Shown in pieces: positions 54,748-64,000 of a DNA stretch of 64,000 bases. Source of the stretch: an uncultured Muribaculaceae bacterium (GTDB lineage: Bacteria; Bacteroidota; Bacteroidia; Bacteroidales; Muribaculaceae). Made by a program: the position numbers and the translations under genes. A model generated the notes under the pieces. It did not search any database and was not told where the DNA came from. It saw nothing but the letters and a program-made list of their open reading frames with translations. How positions within the stretch are numbered: the stretch's first letter is position 1; each line of letters begins with the position of its first letter. The DNA is taken from NCBI GenBank assembly GCA_910577355.1, contig CAJTMY010000003.1, forward strand, positions 55,011 to 119,010. The letters are read 5' to 3'.

Positions 54748-55386
54748 TCAGTCGACGATGAGGGTTTTGCCGGCAATGCGTATATTTATTTGATCGAAGG
54801 TATTGAGGCGTTCGACAGTCTCCTCAAGAGTCAGTGCCGGATCGAGACGATAGTACATGCGTATCCGGGCGGTCTCCCTGTCGTCGAATCGGGTAGTGAC
54901 CCCGTAAATTTCGTCGACCGATTTCATTATGTCGTACAATGTGGCGTCGTCAAAGAGAACAGCAGGCTTTGTGGCGTCGACCGTATCGACCGGCGCATAC
55001 GTGATGTCGGCTGCTGCGGTATTGTTTGTCACGGCAGCCGGCTGCTGCAAATTCTCCTTTTCGGCATCGCGGTCGGCAATCGATACTTTTACAGCCACAC
55101 TCACTGCGACCACCACAAGCGACGTGACAAGCAAGGCTGTTATTGAGGCAGCCCGTCCGCTCAACCTGTGATAACGTCTTTGTGCGGATTTTGACACGGA
55201 CGTGCTGAAGGTTCTCCATTCCACGTCCGTATCGATTTTCTTTTGCGCTTCTACCGCCGACTGTGTCTTGCACAGCAGATTGTAGATTTGGTGTGTCTCC
55301 GGGTCGGAAAGCAGTTCTCTGAGACGTCGGGCGGTATACTTATCGGGATTTGTAACAATATCGATTACAAGGTCGTACTTATCCAT
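54748..55386 (-). CDS. Short FecR-like anti-sigma factor with DUF4974 domain
   Basis: A 212-aa single-pass membrane protein. Residues 1-75 are a cytoplasmic sigma-binding region, then one helix (ITALLVTSLVVVAVSVAV, about 80-98), a linker, and a DUF4974 domain at the C-terminus (LFDDATLYDIMKSVDEIYG, TLEETVERLNTFDQINIRI). The central FecR domain found in most relatives (about 330 aa) is absent. It should hold the sigma factor below until the receptor is engaged. The start at 55386 overlaps the sigma gene by eight bases. Confidence 0.82.
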   Translation of the reverse strand: MDKYDLVIDIVTNPDKYTARRLRELLSDPETHQIYNLLCKTQSAVEAQKKIDTDVEWRTFSTSVSKSAQRRYHRLSGRAASITALLVTSLVVVAVSVAVKVSIADRDAEKENLQQPAAVTNNTAAADITYAPVDTVDATKPAVLFDDATLYDIMKSVDEIYGVTTRFDDRETARIRMYYRLDPALTLEETVERLNTFDQINIRIAGKTLIVD

Positions 55387-55855
55387 TTTCTCCAAGGGTA
55401 TTGCGGATTATTATAAGCGCTTGGCGCAGGTTTCTGAATACTGTTCTCAGACTTGTCGACATCTCCCGGGCAATGTCGGCATAGTCCATACCGGTGTAGA
55501 ATCGGAGCTCCACCACGCGGCGGCACTGCTCGGGCAGGCGTTCGCGCACTATCGAGTATATCGCGGCTATCGTGGCTTCATCGGGCCATTCCTCGTCATC
55601 GTATTCGTCCGTGTTGAGGAAATTGCCTTTTGCTATGCGTCCGTGGATATCCTTTTCGCGTATTTCGTTTAGGCAGCGGTTGCGCACGGCACGCATCAGG
55701 TATCCGGCCTGCGGCGTTTCCGGGCGACGGCTGTCGAGAAGTGAGGCAAACACATCATGCACGGCATCGCGCGCAGCATCGTCGTCGTGCAGAAGAGCCA
55801 CGGCCAGCCGGCGCATCTGCGCGTAATGTGCCCTGAAGAGATATTCAATGTCCAT
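55379..55855 (-). CDS. ECF-type RNA polymerase sigma factor
   Basis: A 158-aa sigma-70 factor of the extracytoplasmic function group. Region 2 is LFRAHYAQMRRLAVALLHDDDAARDAVHDVFASLL and region 4 is LPEQCRRVVELRFYTGMDYADIAREMSTSLRTVFRNL, with the linker EYDDEEWPDEATI between. Regions 1 and 3 are absent, as expected for ECF factors. It heads the sigma/anti-sigma/receptor operon, so it probably activates its own operon and others when the receptor binds ligand. The start at 55855 is preferred to an earlier ATG at 55870. Confidence 0.9.
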   Translation of the reverse strand: MDIEYLFRAHYAQMRRLAVALLHDDDAARDAVHDVFASLLDSRRPETPQAGYLMRAVRNRCLNEIREKDIHGRIAKGNFLNTDEYDDEEWPDEATIAAIYSIVRERLPEQCRRVVELRFYTGMDYADIAREMSTSLRTVFRNLRQALIIIRNTLGENG

Positions 55856-55913
55856 ACAATAGTAAGACACACAAAGTAGCGGTTACTGCCACCCGTACTA
55901 TCTTTTTTGAAAT

Positions 55914-55949
55914 AAAAAAGCCCGGCCACTGTGCGTAGTCGGGCTTTGT
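55914..55949 (-). terminator. Terminator of gapA
   Basis: On the minus strand CAAAGCCCGACTAC pairs with the GTGGCCGGGC arm and is followed by six Ts, 18 bases after the gapA stop codon. Confidence 0.8.
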
Positions 55950-55966
55950 ATTGGGCAAGGCCTGGA

Positions 55967-57004
<1,038 letters not shown>

Positions 57005-57061
57005 TCAGTCGTGTGCTGTATATAACTCTTGCGTGGGCGCCTTTGTTGCGCTTTACGGGCG

Positions 57062-57069
57062 CAAATTTA
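57062..57069 (-). promoter_or_regulatory. -7 box for gapA
   Basis: CAAATTTA reads TAAATTTG on the minus strand, 87 bases upstream of the gapA ATG. No clear -33 element. Confidence 0.55.
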
Positions 57070-57127
57070 CGAAATTTTTCCGTAATTACGCTTTTTTTAG
57101 CTTCTGTTTTTTGTTAAAACTTCAAAA

Positions 57128-57481
57128 TCAGGCCTTTTTGCGTGCCGCTATGCTGCCGCGCACAAATACGATGATACGTATCGCGGCGCCGGCGAGTGTG
57201 AAGGCGAGCCAGTCGCGCGGGCTACCGCCCGGATACCACATGAAGAAGGCCGCCGCGCAGAAGAATATCGCGCTCCACCCCTCGATTCTCGCCCAGCGTT
57301 TCTCGCGCATCGGTGTGTCTTTTGGAACCTTTGTGAACAGTGCCGCCGCAAGGCATACCAGCGCGCCGGCGCTGAACAGGTACTTGTACAGCGGCGATTC
57401 GGGGAATCCTCCGCTCAGTATCGGAATCAAAGTGGCCACGGCGATAAGCAGCAGGCCGAGGCTTGAGATAAGTTGCATCAT
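57128..57481 (-). CDS. Small integral membrane protein, unknown function
   Basis: A 117-aa protein with four hydrophobic segments (about 5-25, 33-50, 70-85, 92-107) and a basic C-terminus (RKKA). I recognise no family. It lies 14 bases after the DivIC/FtsB-like gene on the same strand and just before gapA, and its start could be Met1 (57481) or Met2. A role in envelope or cell-division assembly is possible only by association. Confidence 0.7.
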   Translation of the reverse strand: MMQLISSLGLLLIAVATLIPILSGGFPESPLYKYLFSAGALVCLAAALFTKVPKDTPMREKRWARIEGWSAIFFCAAAFFMWYPGGSPRDWLAFTLAGAAIRIIVFVRGSIAARKKA

Positions 57482-57495
57482 ATTTCAGGATTGAA

Positions 57496-57873
57496 TTATT
57501 CAAAGACATACACGTCCTCGTTGGGACGCTTCATGTTGTATTGCTCGCGTACCACCTGTTCCATCAGTTCGGGGTCGGTCGACAGGCGCCGGTTGAGGTC
57601 GCGGTAATACTCGAGCGAGTCCTGCTGCGCGCGCAGGCATTGTTCCAGACTGTCGATGGTGCGTTGGTACTGTATGCGCTGAGTCACCGATTTGTCGCCG
57701 AAGAACACGATGTAGGCTATCAGCGCGAGGCCGAGAATAGTAGGGAGGGCTATGTAGCGGCGCACCCACGACTTCTTTTTCACCGGGGCGGCTGCCACGG
57801 GGGTGGATGCATCGGGGATTGTAGCCGGATCAGTGCCGGCTTCATTGTCCGGTTTGTCGGTAATATCGGTCAT
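57496..57873 (-). CDS. FtsB/DivIC-type septum formation protein
   Basis: A 125-aa bitopic protein. An N-terminal Pro/Ala/Thr-rich cytoplasmic tail is followed by one membrane helix (YIALPTILGLALIAYIVFFG, about 42-60) and a coiled coil (YQRTIDSLEQCLRAQQDSLEYYRDLNR) with the DPELMEQVVREQYNMKRP end typical of FtsB/DivIC. These proteins join FtsL and FtsQ in the divisome. A strong TTG-N20-TAAATTTG promoter lies upstream at 57894-57924. The N-tail is longer than in E. coli FtsB. Confidence 0.85.
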   Translation of the reverse strand: MTDITDKPDNEAGTDPATIPDASTPVAAAPVKKKSWVRRYIALPTILGLALIAYIVFFGDKSVTQRIQYQRTIDSLEQCLRAQQDSLEYYRDLNRRLSTDPELMEQVVREQYNMKRPNEDVYVFE

Positions 57874-57893
57874 TGACTGTGATTTGGATTATG

Positions 57894-57924
57894 CAAATTT
57901 AGGTATTTTGTATCGTCCCCGCAA
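57894..57924 (-). promoter_or_regulatory. Promoter of the FtsB/DivIC-like operon
   Basis: On the minus strand TTG (CAA at 57922-57924), 20-base spacer, TAAATTTG (CAAATTTA at 57894-57901), 21 bases before the ATG. Confidence 0.75.
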
Positions 57925-58028
57925 GTCTCCGCAGCACCCCGATGGCCGATAAATGTTAAATTTATTCAACCGGCCTTATTTTTATTATCCCTGTGTGTTT
58001 TAAAATAAACGTTTCAAATTCCTCACCT

Positions 58029-58874
58029 ATGAAAAAGCTTATCCTTATCATATTGGCGGTTCTGTTTGCCGCCGGCATGCGGGTCATGGCGCAGTCGGGG
58101 GCTGCGGCTGTTCGCTTCGACTCGATATGCGCCGCGCACCGCATCGAGATTCCGGCGGTCGCTCCCCCAGAGCAGCCTTTGCCGGTGGTTTTGCCACGTA
58201 AGGTCAACGGCAGCAACTGGGTGTCACCATATGCGCTGCCTTATACCACACACTCCACCGGTGCCAACTGGCACCGCATGTGGATCAATACCGCCGTGCT
58301 GTCGGGTGCATTTGTCGGCACACTGTTTGTGCTCGAACTGCTGCCCGAGGACGCTACCGCATGGAATCGTGCCGCCATATCGCAGGTGCCGATGTTCAAG
58401 CGTTGGTTCCGCAACATTTTCAAGAAAGGCCCCGAGTGGGATCACGACAAGTTCATATTTAACTACGTGCTGCATCCCTATGCCGGCGCCGCCTACTTCA
58501 TGGCCGCGCGTTCGTGCGGATTCAGCTTCTGGGGGTCGATGCTGTATTCGGCCGCCATATCCACGGTGGGGTGGGAATTCGGCATTGAGGCGTTTATGGA
58601 ACGTCCGTCGTATCAGGATATTGTTATCACACCGGTAGTGGGCTCGCTTATAGGTGAGATGTGCTACAAGGGCAAGCGTGCCATAGTCGACCGCGGATAC
58701 GAGCTGCTCGGCTCGCCGGTGCTCGGCCATGCCGCCTGCTTCCTGCTCGACCCGGTCAACGAGGTCATCGACCTGTTCCGCGGCAATCCATGTTCGGCCA
58801 TCGCCCGGCGCAATAAAGTGCGCGGCACATTCGCACCATCGCCCCGTGGTTTCGCCCTTACCGTGTATTTTTGA
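58029..58874 (+). CDS. DUF3943-type putative membrane/periplasmic protein
   Basis: A 281-aa protein with a signal peptide (MKKLILIILAVLFAAGMRVMA). The core has FVGTLFVLELLPEDATAW, a segment with a WDHDKFIFNYVLHPYAGAAYF patch and FWGSMLYSAAISTVGWEFGIEA, which match the DUF3943 family; the family has no established function. About four hydrophobic segments suggest a membrane-embedded protein. I chose the ATG at 58029 to begin the signal peptide. Confidence 0.75.
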   Translation: MKKLILIILAVLFAAGMRVMAQSGAAAVRFDSICAAHRIEIPAVAPPEQPLPVVLPRKVNGSNWVSPYALPYTTHSTGANWHRMWINTAVLSGAFVGTLFVLELLPEDATAWNRAAISQVPMFKRWFRNIFKKGPEWDHDKFIFNYVLHPYAGAAYFMAARSCGFSFWGSMLYSAAISTVGWEFGIEAFMERPSYQDIVITPVVGSLIGEMCYKGKRAIVDRGYELLGSPVLGHAACFLLDPVNEVIDLFRGNPCSAIARRNKVRGTFAPSPRGFALTVYF

Positions 58875-58926
58875 TCAAATGGCAGTTAAATAATAGCATT
58901 TTGTATTGTATTAGGTGGAAAAGTCG

Positions 58927-58934
58927 TATATTTG
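58927..58934 (+). promoter_or_regulatory. -7 box for the 1521-aa surface protein
   Basis: TATATTTG with TTG at 58906-58908, 18-base spacer; ATG at 58977. Confidence 0.6.
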
Positions 58935-58976
58935 CGGTAGAATACACAACCTTTTTATCCTAATGAATACAAGCTT

Positions 58977-61900
58977 ATGAAAAAATTAATCGCACTGGCT
59001 CTATCGGCCTTGATAGCGCTGGCTCCCGTATCGGCGCAGCAGCTCAAGGCAGGTAAGCCGACGCCGCTCCCGGCAAGGGTGTCGGCGACCGGTAAAGCCC
59101 GTCCTTTCACACCTCTCGTGCCAACGCGCAGGCACATGCAGGCATCTTCTATGCAAGGCCTCAGCACCGCACCCGCCACGCCCATGCGCTTTGCCGTTCC
59201 GGCTGCCGGGAAGCGCAAGGCTCCGACACGGTCACCCCTCGCCGAGAATCTCGAACTCCGCGGTAGCGTGGTATCGACATATTCGTTCATGCACATGCCC
59301 GGCTATTATAAGATCCCCTCTACGGCCGACGGCGAGTTTGAGCAGCTTGGCGATATTCAGGCCAACTATGCCGCATGGGACGACGGACAGGGAAAGATGT
59401 ACGTGGGCGGTATGCAGGACTGGGGCATGGGCTTCGTCATTCCCGAGCTGTATGTCTATTCCACCGACACATGGGAGGAAATCGACGGTCTTGAGTGCGA
59501 TTTCACAATCATCGGCACCGACAACGCCACCGATCCCACCACCGGCGATGTTTACGGATGCTACTATGACGAGGATGGCGCCAACCTCACATGGGCCAAG
59601 GCCGACTATCCCGCCGGCCGCAGCGACGCCATAAGGGTGCTCGGCGAGGACGAGCGCATATTTGGCGTGGCATGCGATGCCGCCGGCCAGTATTATGCCG
59701 TGCTCGGCAACGGCAACTTCGTCAAGGTCGACAAGGCCACAGGCGAGTTCACCGTCGTGGCGCAGACCGATCTGCGTCCCCATTACGGCACAAGCGCCGC
59801 GTTCGACGACAAGTCGGGCAATGTGATCTTTACCTACGCCCCTGCCGCAGGCTTCTCGTCGATGTGGGCAATCGATGCGGCTACCGGTGCGGCTTCATTG
59901 GTGCTCGACTTTGCCGACAACGACCAGGTGACGGCTCTGACCGTTGTAAAGGATGCCGCCGAGCCTCTCGCTCCCGCCGCTCCGACCCTCGTGGCCGAGG
60001 CTCCCGAGGGTGGTCGTACCATCAATTATACCATCACGATGCCCGCGACACACTTCGACGGCAGCAGCGCCGCCGGACAACTCAAATGGACTCTTACGGT
60101 CGACGGCAATGCCGCCGGCAGCGGCGACTCTAATTTCGGCGCCGTCGTTAACGGCAGCTGCACGGTAGATGCCGACGGAGTGCATACCCTTGTGGCATAT
60201 GTCGAGAACGAGGTAGGCCGCAGCCCCTCGGTCAAGGTCACTGTTGTGAACGGTAAAGGTGTGCCTGCCGCTCCCAAGGGGCTTGGAATCAATAATTTCG
60301 GCGATGGCGAAGTGTCGCTCTACTGGAGTCCTGTGAAGGATTCCGCCGACGGCGCGTATATCGACCCCAAGGCTATTGTCTACAATGTGACCCGCAACGG
60401 CGAGCTTGTCGCCGAAGGTCTCGACGACACATTCTTCTACGAGACAGTCTCCGTCCCCGACACATATATGAAGCTCAACTACGAGGTAAAGGCCGTATAT
60501 GCCGGCAACGAGTCGGAGGCCGCTACGGTGAGCACCGGCATTGGTGCCATCAAGCCTCCCTACGCATGCAGCTTCAGCGCGGCTCCTTACGATGCTGATC
60601 TTTATTCGGTGGTAAATACCAACGCCGATAATGTGGAGTGGTATTTCTCTGAATATTACGGCTGCTTCAAGTACGACTATTGCGACAACAAGGCCGACGA
60701 CTGGCTTATCACCCCCGCGTTCTATCTCGAGGCCGGCAGGATATACGAGTTCAGCTACAGCATCGCCGCCGGTCATACCACGTATAAGGAGCGATATGCT
60801 CTGGCCATGGGTGTGGCGCCCATCGCAGCCGCCATGGTCACCGAGCTTGTGCCTCCCACCGAGCTCGAGGGCGACCTGTCTACTCCTCTTGTCAAGACTG
60901 TGACGGTAAAACCCGCCACCACCGGCAACTATTACATCGGCTGGCACGCTCTGAGCGATCCCTCCCAGTTCATGATTCAGGTAAAGGATGTGCGCATGAG
61001 CGCGCCCATGGCATCGGGTTCGCCCGCCGGCGCCACCGACATCACCCTTGAACGCGACCCCGTGGGTTATCTCAAGATGCACGGATCGTTCAAGGCTCCC
61101 GCAGTGGATATCAGCGGCAACACACTCACCACGCTCGGCAAAGTGACCGTTACCCGCGAGGGCGCCGAAAAGCCAGTGGCCGAATTCACATCGCCCGCTC
61201 CCGGTGCCGCTCTTCAGTTTGATGATAACGATATCCCGCAGATGGGTACATACACATATGTGATAACAGCATGGACTCCCGACGGAAACATAGGCCGCGA
61301 GACCCGCGCGAGCGCCTACGTAGGCCCCGTCGCTCCCGAGGACGTGCCTGCCGTGCGCCTCGTCGAGGGCGAAGTTGCCGGCACAGCCGTTCTGAGCTGG
61401 GACGCTCCCGCCTATGACGTGGACGGCGATCCACTCGTGCCCGAAAATCTCACATATATGGTATATGTGCTCGGCGATTACAGCCAGGCCATACCCGTCA
61501 TCGATGAGCCTGTCGCCGCCCGCGAGCTCACATTCAAGATCTGTGAGCCCGATGAAAAGGAATTCGCCACATTCTACGTGGCCGCGCTCAACCTCGGTCT
61601 CGAAGGCGAAGGCCTCGCGCGCTCGCCCATGGTGCCCGTAGGCAAGGCCGATGCCCTGCCATACACCGACAGCTTCTCCAAGACCGACCGCACCGACAAG
61701 CTTCTCGGCTATATCGTGCCCGCAGGCTCGTACGGATTTGTCGAGCTCGGCAACCGTGAATCGGCCGGAGTGGCCGCACAGGACGGCGACGACGCCTTCA
61801 TATGCCTCGGTACATATTCACCCGATATCTCGATAGAATTCTTCACCGGCAAGATCGACCTCACCGGCGCCGAAAGTCCGGCGGTATCGATGTACTACTA

Positions 61901-63542
61901 CAAGTGGTCTGATTCCGACACCAACTTCACCGACGTGCTCGTCGTTGATCGCGACGGCAACGAGATTCCCGTCGGATACGCCGACAACTCGCGCAGCGGC
62001 CGTGTGGGATGGAATCTCCTCGTATGTCCTCTTGACGAGGTCAAGGGCAAGGAAGTCAAGGTAGTGGTGCGCGGCACATTCAGCAGCCACGACAAGATGC
62101 TCTACGACAATCTGCGTGTGGCCGACCGTCTGCCCGTCGACCTCGCCGCCACAGGCGTGCAGGCTCCTGCACGTGTCGAGGTGAATGTGCCATACGTTGT
62201 CATGGCCGACATCGCCAACCTCGGCCGAGACGAAGCCACCGGCTACACCGTCGACCTGATGCTCAACGGCGAGACCGTAGCCACCGCACAGGGTCCGGCC
62301 ATCGCTGCCGGCGAGCGCACCGCCGTGGAATTCAAGCAGACACTCAGCCCCCTCACTCAAGGCAAGCTCGAATATACCGCACGCGTCTCAATCGCAGGCG
62401 ATGGTGACGCGTCCAACGACCTCTCGGCAGCAACCGCTCCCGAACTCGTGGTATCGAAATTCCCCGCCGTCACCGACCTCGCCGCCTCGCGTGCCGACAA
62501 TGGTGTGAACCTCACATGGTCGGCACCTCTCACTGCCGGCTTCGAGACCAAGGACGTGGAAGACTTCGAGGACGCCCCCGCATGGACCGAGGAAGTCGAG
62601 GGATGGACAATGATCGACCGCGACGGCAAGCAGATCGGCGCCATTGACGGCGCATCAATGCCCGATGCCGTAGCAATGCGCACAACACACTCGTTCTACG
62701 TGTTCGACAGCGAGAGCGACGAGATCAGCTTCTTCAATCCCGAACTCGCCTACCTCACCAAAGGCAACTCGGGCAGCAAGAGCCTCGTGGCCATGTACAT
62801 CCTCACTTCGGAAGCCGAGCAGGACGACTGGGCCATCTCGCCCCTCCTCAGCGGTGAAGCTCAGACCATCAGCTTCCATGCCCGACGCTTCCATCCCGAA
62901 TATGCCGACCACATGGAAGTGCTCTACTCCACCAAGGATTCAACCGACCCCGACGACTTCGTGACACTCTGTCCCGACGGAGCCTTCGAGGTGCCCCAGC
63001 TCGTCGATGCCATCGGAAATGCAGCCTACAAGGAGTATGAATTCGACCTGCCAGAAGGCGCCCGTCGCTTCGCGCTGCGTGCTCACAATCCCGTAGGCGA
63101 AGGCTTCATGCTCATGATCGACGACGTGCGCTTCCGTCAGGCCAACGCCACACTCGAGGTAGCACACTACGACGTATACCGCGACGGAGCGAAGATCAAC
63201 GCCGCACCCGTCACCGCTCCGGCCTACACCGACACAGAAGCCGACGGCTCGGCACACACCTACAACGTGATAGTCAACTATAACCGCGGCCTGTCGCCAG
63301 CCTCAAACACCGTTGAAGTCGAGGCGCTCGGTATCAGCGACGCCATCGCCGCCGGCGTGCGCGTGGCGGTTGAGAACCGCGAGATCGTTGTCACCGGCAC
63401 AGCCGCCGATACCGTCATCCGCCTCCACGGCGCCGACGGCCGCCTGCTCCACATAGGCCACGGCGACTGCCGCATAGCGGCCGCTCCCGGCACCTACATC
63501 CTCACAATCGGCGCCCTCAGCACCAAGGTGACAGTAAAATAA
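58977..63542 (+). CDS. Large secreted adhesin-like protein with cleaved-adhesin modules and T9SS C-terminus
   Basis: A 1521-aa protein with a signal peptide (MKKLIALALSALIALAPVSA). After an N-terminal propeller-like segment it has Fn3-type modules. Three jelly-roll modules resemble cleaved-adhesin/choice-of-anchor domains, at about 525-680 (NKADDWLITPAFYLEAG), 890-1045 (SPAVSMYYYKWSD) and 1185-1385 (EQDDWAISPLLSGE). A CARDB-like module (LAATGVQAPARVEVN) lies near 1050-1155. The end (VIRLHGADGRLLHIGHG, PGTYILTIGALSTK) is a T9SS type A sorting domain. Its likely site is the cell surface, with adhesion or glycan-binding as the plausible role. Confidence 0.85.
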   Translation: MKKLIALALSALIALAPVSAQQLKAGKPTPLPARVSATGKARPFTPLVPTRRHMQASSMQGLSTAPATPMRFAVPAAGKRKAPTRSPLAENLELRGSVVSTYSFMHMPGYYKIPSTADGEFEQLGDIQANYAAWDDGQGKMYVGGMQDWGMGFVIPELYVYSTDTWEEIDGLECDFTIIGTDNATDPTTGDVYGCYYDEDGANLTWAKADYPAGRSDAIRVLGEDERIFGVACDAAGQYYAVLGNGNFVKVDKATGEFTVVAQTDLRPHYGTSAAFDDKSGNVIFTYAPAAGFSSMWAIDAATGAASLVLDFADNDQVTALTVVKDAAEPLAPAAPTLVAEAPEGGRTINYTITMPATHFDGSSAAGQLKWTLTVDGNAAGSGDSNFGAVVNGSCTVDADGVHTLVAYVENEVGRSPSVKVTVVNGKGVPAAPKGLGINNFGDGEVSLYWSPVKDSADGAYIDPKAIVYNVTRNGELVAEGLDDTFFYETVSVPDTYMKLNYEVKAVYAGNESEAATVSTGIGAIKPPYACSFSAAPYDADLYSVVNTNADNVEWYFSEYYGCFKYDYCDNKADDWLITPAFYLEAGRIYEFSYSIAAGHTTYKERYALAMGVAPIAAAMVTELVPPTELEGDLSTPLVKTVTVKPATTGNYYIGWHALSDPSQFMIQVKDVRMSAPMASGSPAGATDITLERDPVGYLKMHGSFKAPAVDISGNTLTTLGKVTVTREGAEKPVAEFTSPAPGAALQFDDNDIPQMGTYTYVITAWTPDGNIGRETRASAYVGPVAPEDVPAVRLVEGEVAGTAVLSWDAPAYDVDGDPLVPENLTYMVYVLGDYSQAIPVIDEPVAARELTFKICEPDEKEFATFYVAALNLGLEGEGLARSPMVPVGKADALPYTDSFSKTDRTDKLLGYIVPAGSYGFVELGNRESAGVAAQDGDDAFICLGTYSPDISIEFFTGKIDLTGAESPAVSMYYYKWSDSDTNFTDVLVVDRDGNEIPVGYADNSRSGRVGWNLLVCPLDEVKGKEVKVVVRGTFSSHDKMLYDNLRVADRLPVDLAATGVQAPARVEVNVPYVVMADIANLGRDEATGYTVDLMLNGETVATAQGPAIAAGERTAVEFKQTLSPLTQGKLEYTARVSIAGDGDASNDLSAATAPELVVSKFPAVTDLAASRADNGVNLTWSAPLTAGFETKDVEDFEDAPAWTEEVEGWTMIDRDGKQIGAIDGASMPDAVAMRTTHSFYVFDSESDEISFFNPELAYLTKGNSGSKSLVAMYILTSEAEQDDWAISPLLSGEAQTISFHARRFHPEYADHMEVLYSTKDSTDPDDFVTLCPDGAFEVPQLVDAIGNAAYKEYEFDLPEGARRFALRAHNPVGEGFMLMIDDVRFRQANATLEVAHYDVYRDGAKINAAPVTAPAYTDTEADGSAHTYNVIVNYNRGLSPASNTVEVEALGISDAIAAGVRVAVENREIVVTGTAADTVIRLHGADGRLLHIGHGDCRIAAAPGTYILTIGALSTKVTVK

Positions 63543-63561
63543 CCAGCTTCAATAATTCGAT

Positions 63562-63597
63562 AGCCGGGCGGCCTCCCCACAGAAGCCGCCCGGCTTT
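63562..63597 (+). terminator. Terminator of the 1521-aa protein gene
   Basis: AGCCGGGCGGC pairs with GCCGCCCGGCT around CTCCCCACAGAA and is followed by TTATT. Confidence 0.85.
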
Positions 63598-63613
63598 ATT
63601 ATGCGCACAACTT

Positions 63614-63645
63614 CCCCACACTGATTACACCGATTCACACGGATT
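63614..63645 (-). repeat. Dispersed intergenic repeat, copy 2
   Basis: Reads on the minus strand as three AATCnGTGnG-like units ending GTGTGGGG; 26 of 32 positions match copy 1 at 34774-34805. Confidence 0.6.
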
Positions 63646-63816
63646 ATTCCTCAGACATAAATATCCCCTTGGCTTCTACCTGTCATGAACTCTATGTCAT
63701 ATCTATCGGCAATAAAAACACATTTTCGCAAGTCGGCGTGGCATGCAAAACAATGTTATAAAACATATCGTACAAAAACCGCTGATATATTTGGCCCCGC
63801 AAATGACATTTTTTAG

Positions 63817-63824
63817 TATCTTTG
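63817..63824 (+). promoter_or_regulatory. -7 box of a rightward transcript leaving the window
   Basis: TATCTTTG, with a TTG at 63791-63793 that is slightly too far away (23-base spacer). It precedes the partial frame at the right edge. Confidence 0.5.
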
Positions 63825-63857
63825 CAGCAGATTCGCGCGCCATGGCGTTGGTGCATT

Positions 63858-64000
63858 GTGAATCCTGCTTTTTTACTAAAAGGTGTTATTGAAATTTTAT
63901 CTTCAAATCTCGAACTTGGCGGTTTGATTTTCCACGGAGATAAGGTTGGCAATAGCACCTGCATCGGTTGCTTATACCCTGCCGTGATTGGCAGTTTATA
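63858..64000 (+). CDS. Possible GTG-started gene running off the right edge
   Basis: From a GTG at 63858 the frame is open for 47 codons to the edge (VNPAFLLKGVIEILSS near the start). The composition is protein-like but the start codon is weak, and a 16-codon ATG frame (MALVHCESCFFTKRCY, 63842-63892) overlaps it in another frame. The segment also has a CTGCC/GGCAG hairpin at about 63979-63994, so it may instead be a structured leader. No family recognised; the rest of the 63543-64000 gap holds only the terminator, the repeat and the promoter. Confidence 0.25.
   Translation, partial: MNPAFLLKGVIEILSSNLELGGLIFHGDKVGNSTCIGCLYPAVIGSL

Noticed and set aside
58029..58874. DUF3943 protein as a PAP2-type phosphatase
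   Set aside because: No KxxxxxxRP or SRxxxxxH phosphatase motifs are present.
63692..63964. 90-codon minus-strand frame at the right edge
   Set aside because: It runs across a rightward promoter and leader and has no protein-like features.

Overview
The window looks like a chromosomal segment of a Bacteroidales bacterium, most like the Muribaculaceae. The evidence is Bacteroidota-type promoters (TTG about 20 bases before TAnnTTTG) in front of many genes, secreted proteins with type IX secretion system (T9SS) C-terminal sorting domains, a FecI/FecR/SusC-style sigma/anti-sigma/outer-membrane-receptor operon, a GH95 fucosidase, a C10 protease and BspA-like leucine-rich repeats. The assignment rests on gene style only. 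I saw no rRNA, tRNA, CRISPR array or insertion sequence.

Layout. 1-2.8 kb: AT-rich glycan-type genes (partial radical SAM, GT2, GT4). 2.8-10.2 kb: minus-strand block with an unknown gene, a PorZ-like T9SS protein, rdgB, leuS and nadA. 10.2-10.6 kb: AT-rich gap with many DnaA-box-like sites, a candidate oriC. 10.7-15.6 kb: MscS channel and a phosphoribosyltransferase/HAD pair fired from interleaved divergent promoters, then a GH95 fucosidase. 15.8-19.7 kb: a possible 41-aa small protein, a BspA-like protein, trmB, mrp and aroQ. 19.7-26.1 kb: AT-rich accessory island with a DUF4143 AAA ATPase, an acyltransferase, a Crp/Fnr regulator and a DUF4062-STAND-TPR protein broken by a frameshift. 26.4-28.6 kb: three tandem FKBP isomerases. 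28.7-34.7 kb: a tight three-gene operon (unknown protein, SIR2-like/TIR protein, membrane nSTAND1 ATPase). 34.9-45.3 kb: nadB and three large secreted proteins. 45.6-52.1 kb: YidE-like transporter, thioredoxin, PD-(D/E)XK protein, rRNA methyltransferase, lipoprotein, phosphoglycolate phosphatase and an Lrp regulator. 52.2-58.9 kb: receptor/anti-sigma/sigma operon, gapA, a small membrane protein, a FtsB/DivIC-like protein and a DUF3943 protein. 59.0-63.5 kb: a 1521-aa secreted adhesin-like protein.

The most promising candidate for an undescribed system is the 28,762-34,727 operon. A TIR-bearing putative NAD-degrading effector is translationally coupled to a nine-pass membrane STAND ATPase whose AT-rich C-terminal part differs in base composition from its NTPase core. 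An unrelated 320-aa protein precedes both. This architecture fits an abortive-infection type defence module, but that function is inference.

The second signal is a regulatory link. The DUF4143 ATPase and the DUF4062-STAND protein, 5 kb apart, share tandem dyad operators of form TAAAAT-N5-ATTTTA at 32-33 bp spacing, starting 14-15 bp upstream of their -7 boxes. The two accessory genes therefore probably answer to the same regulator.
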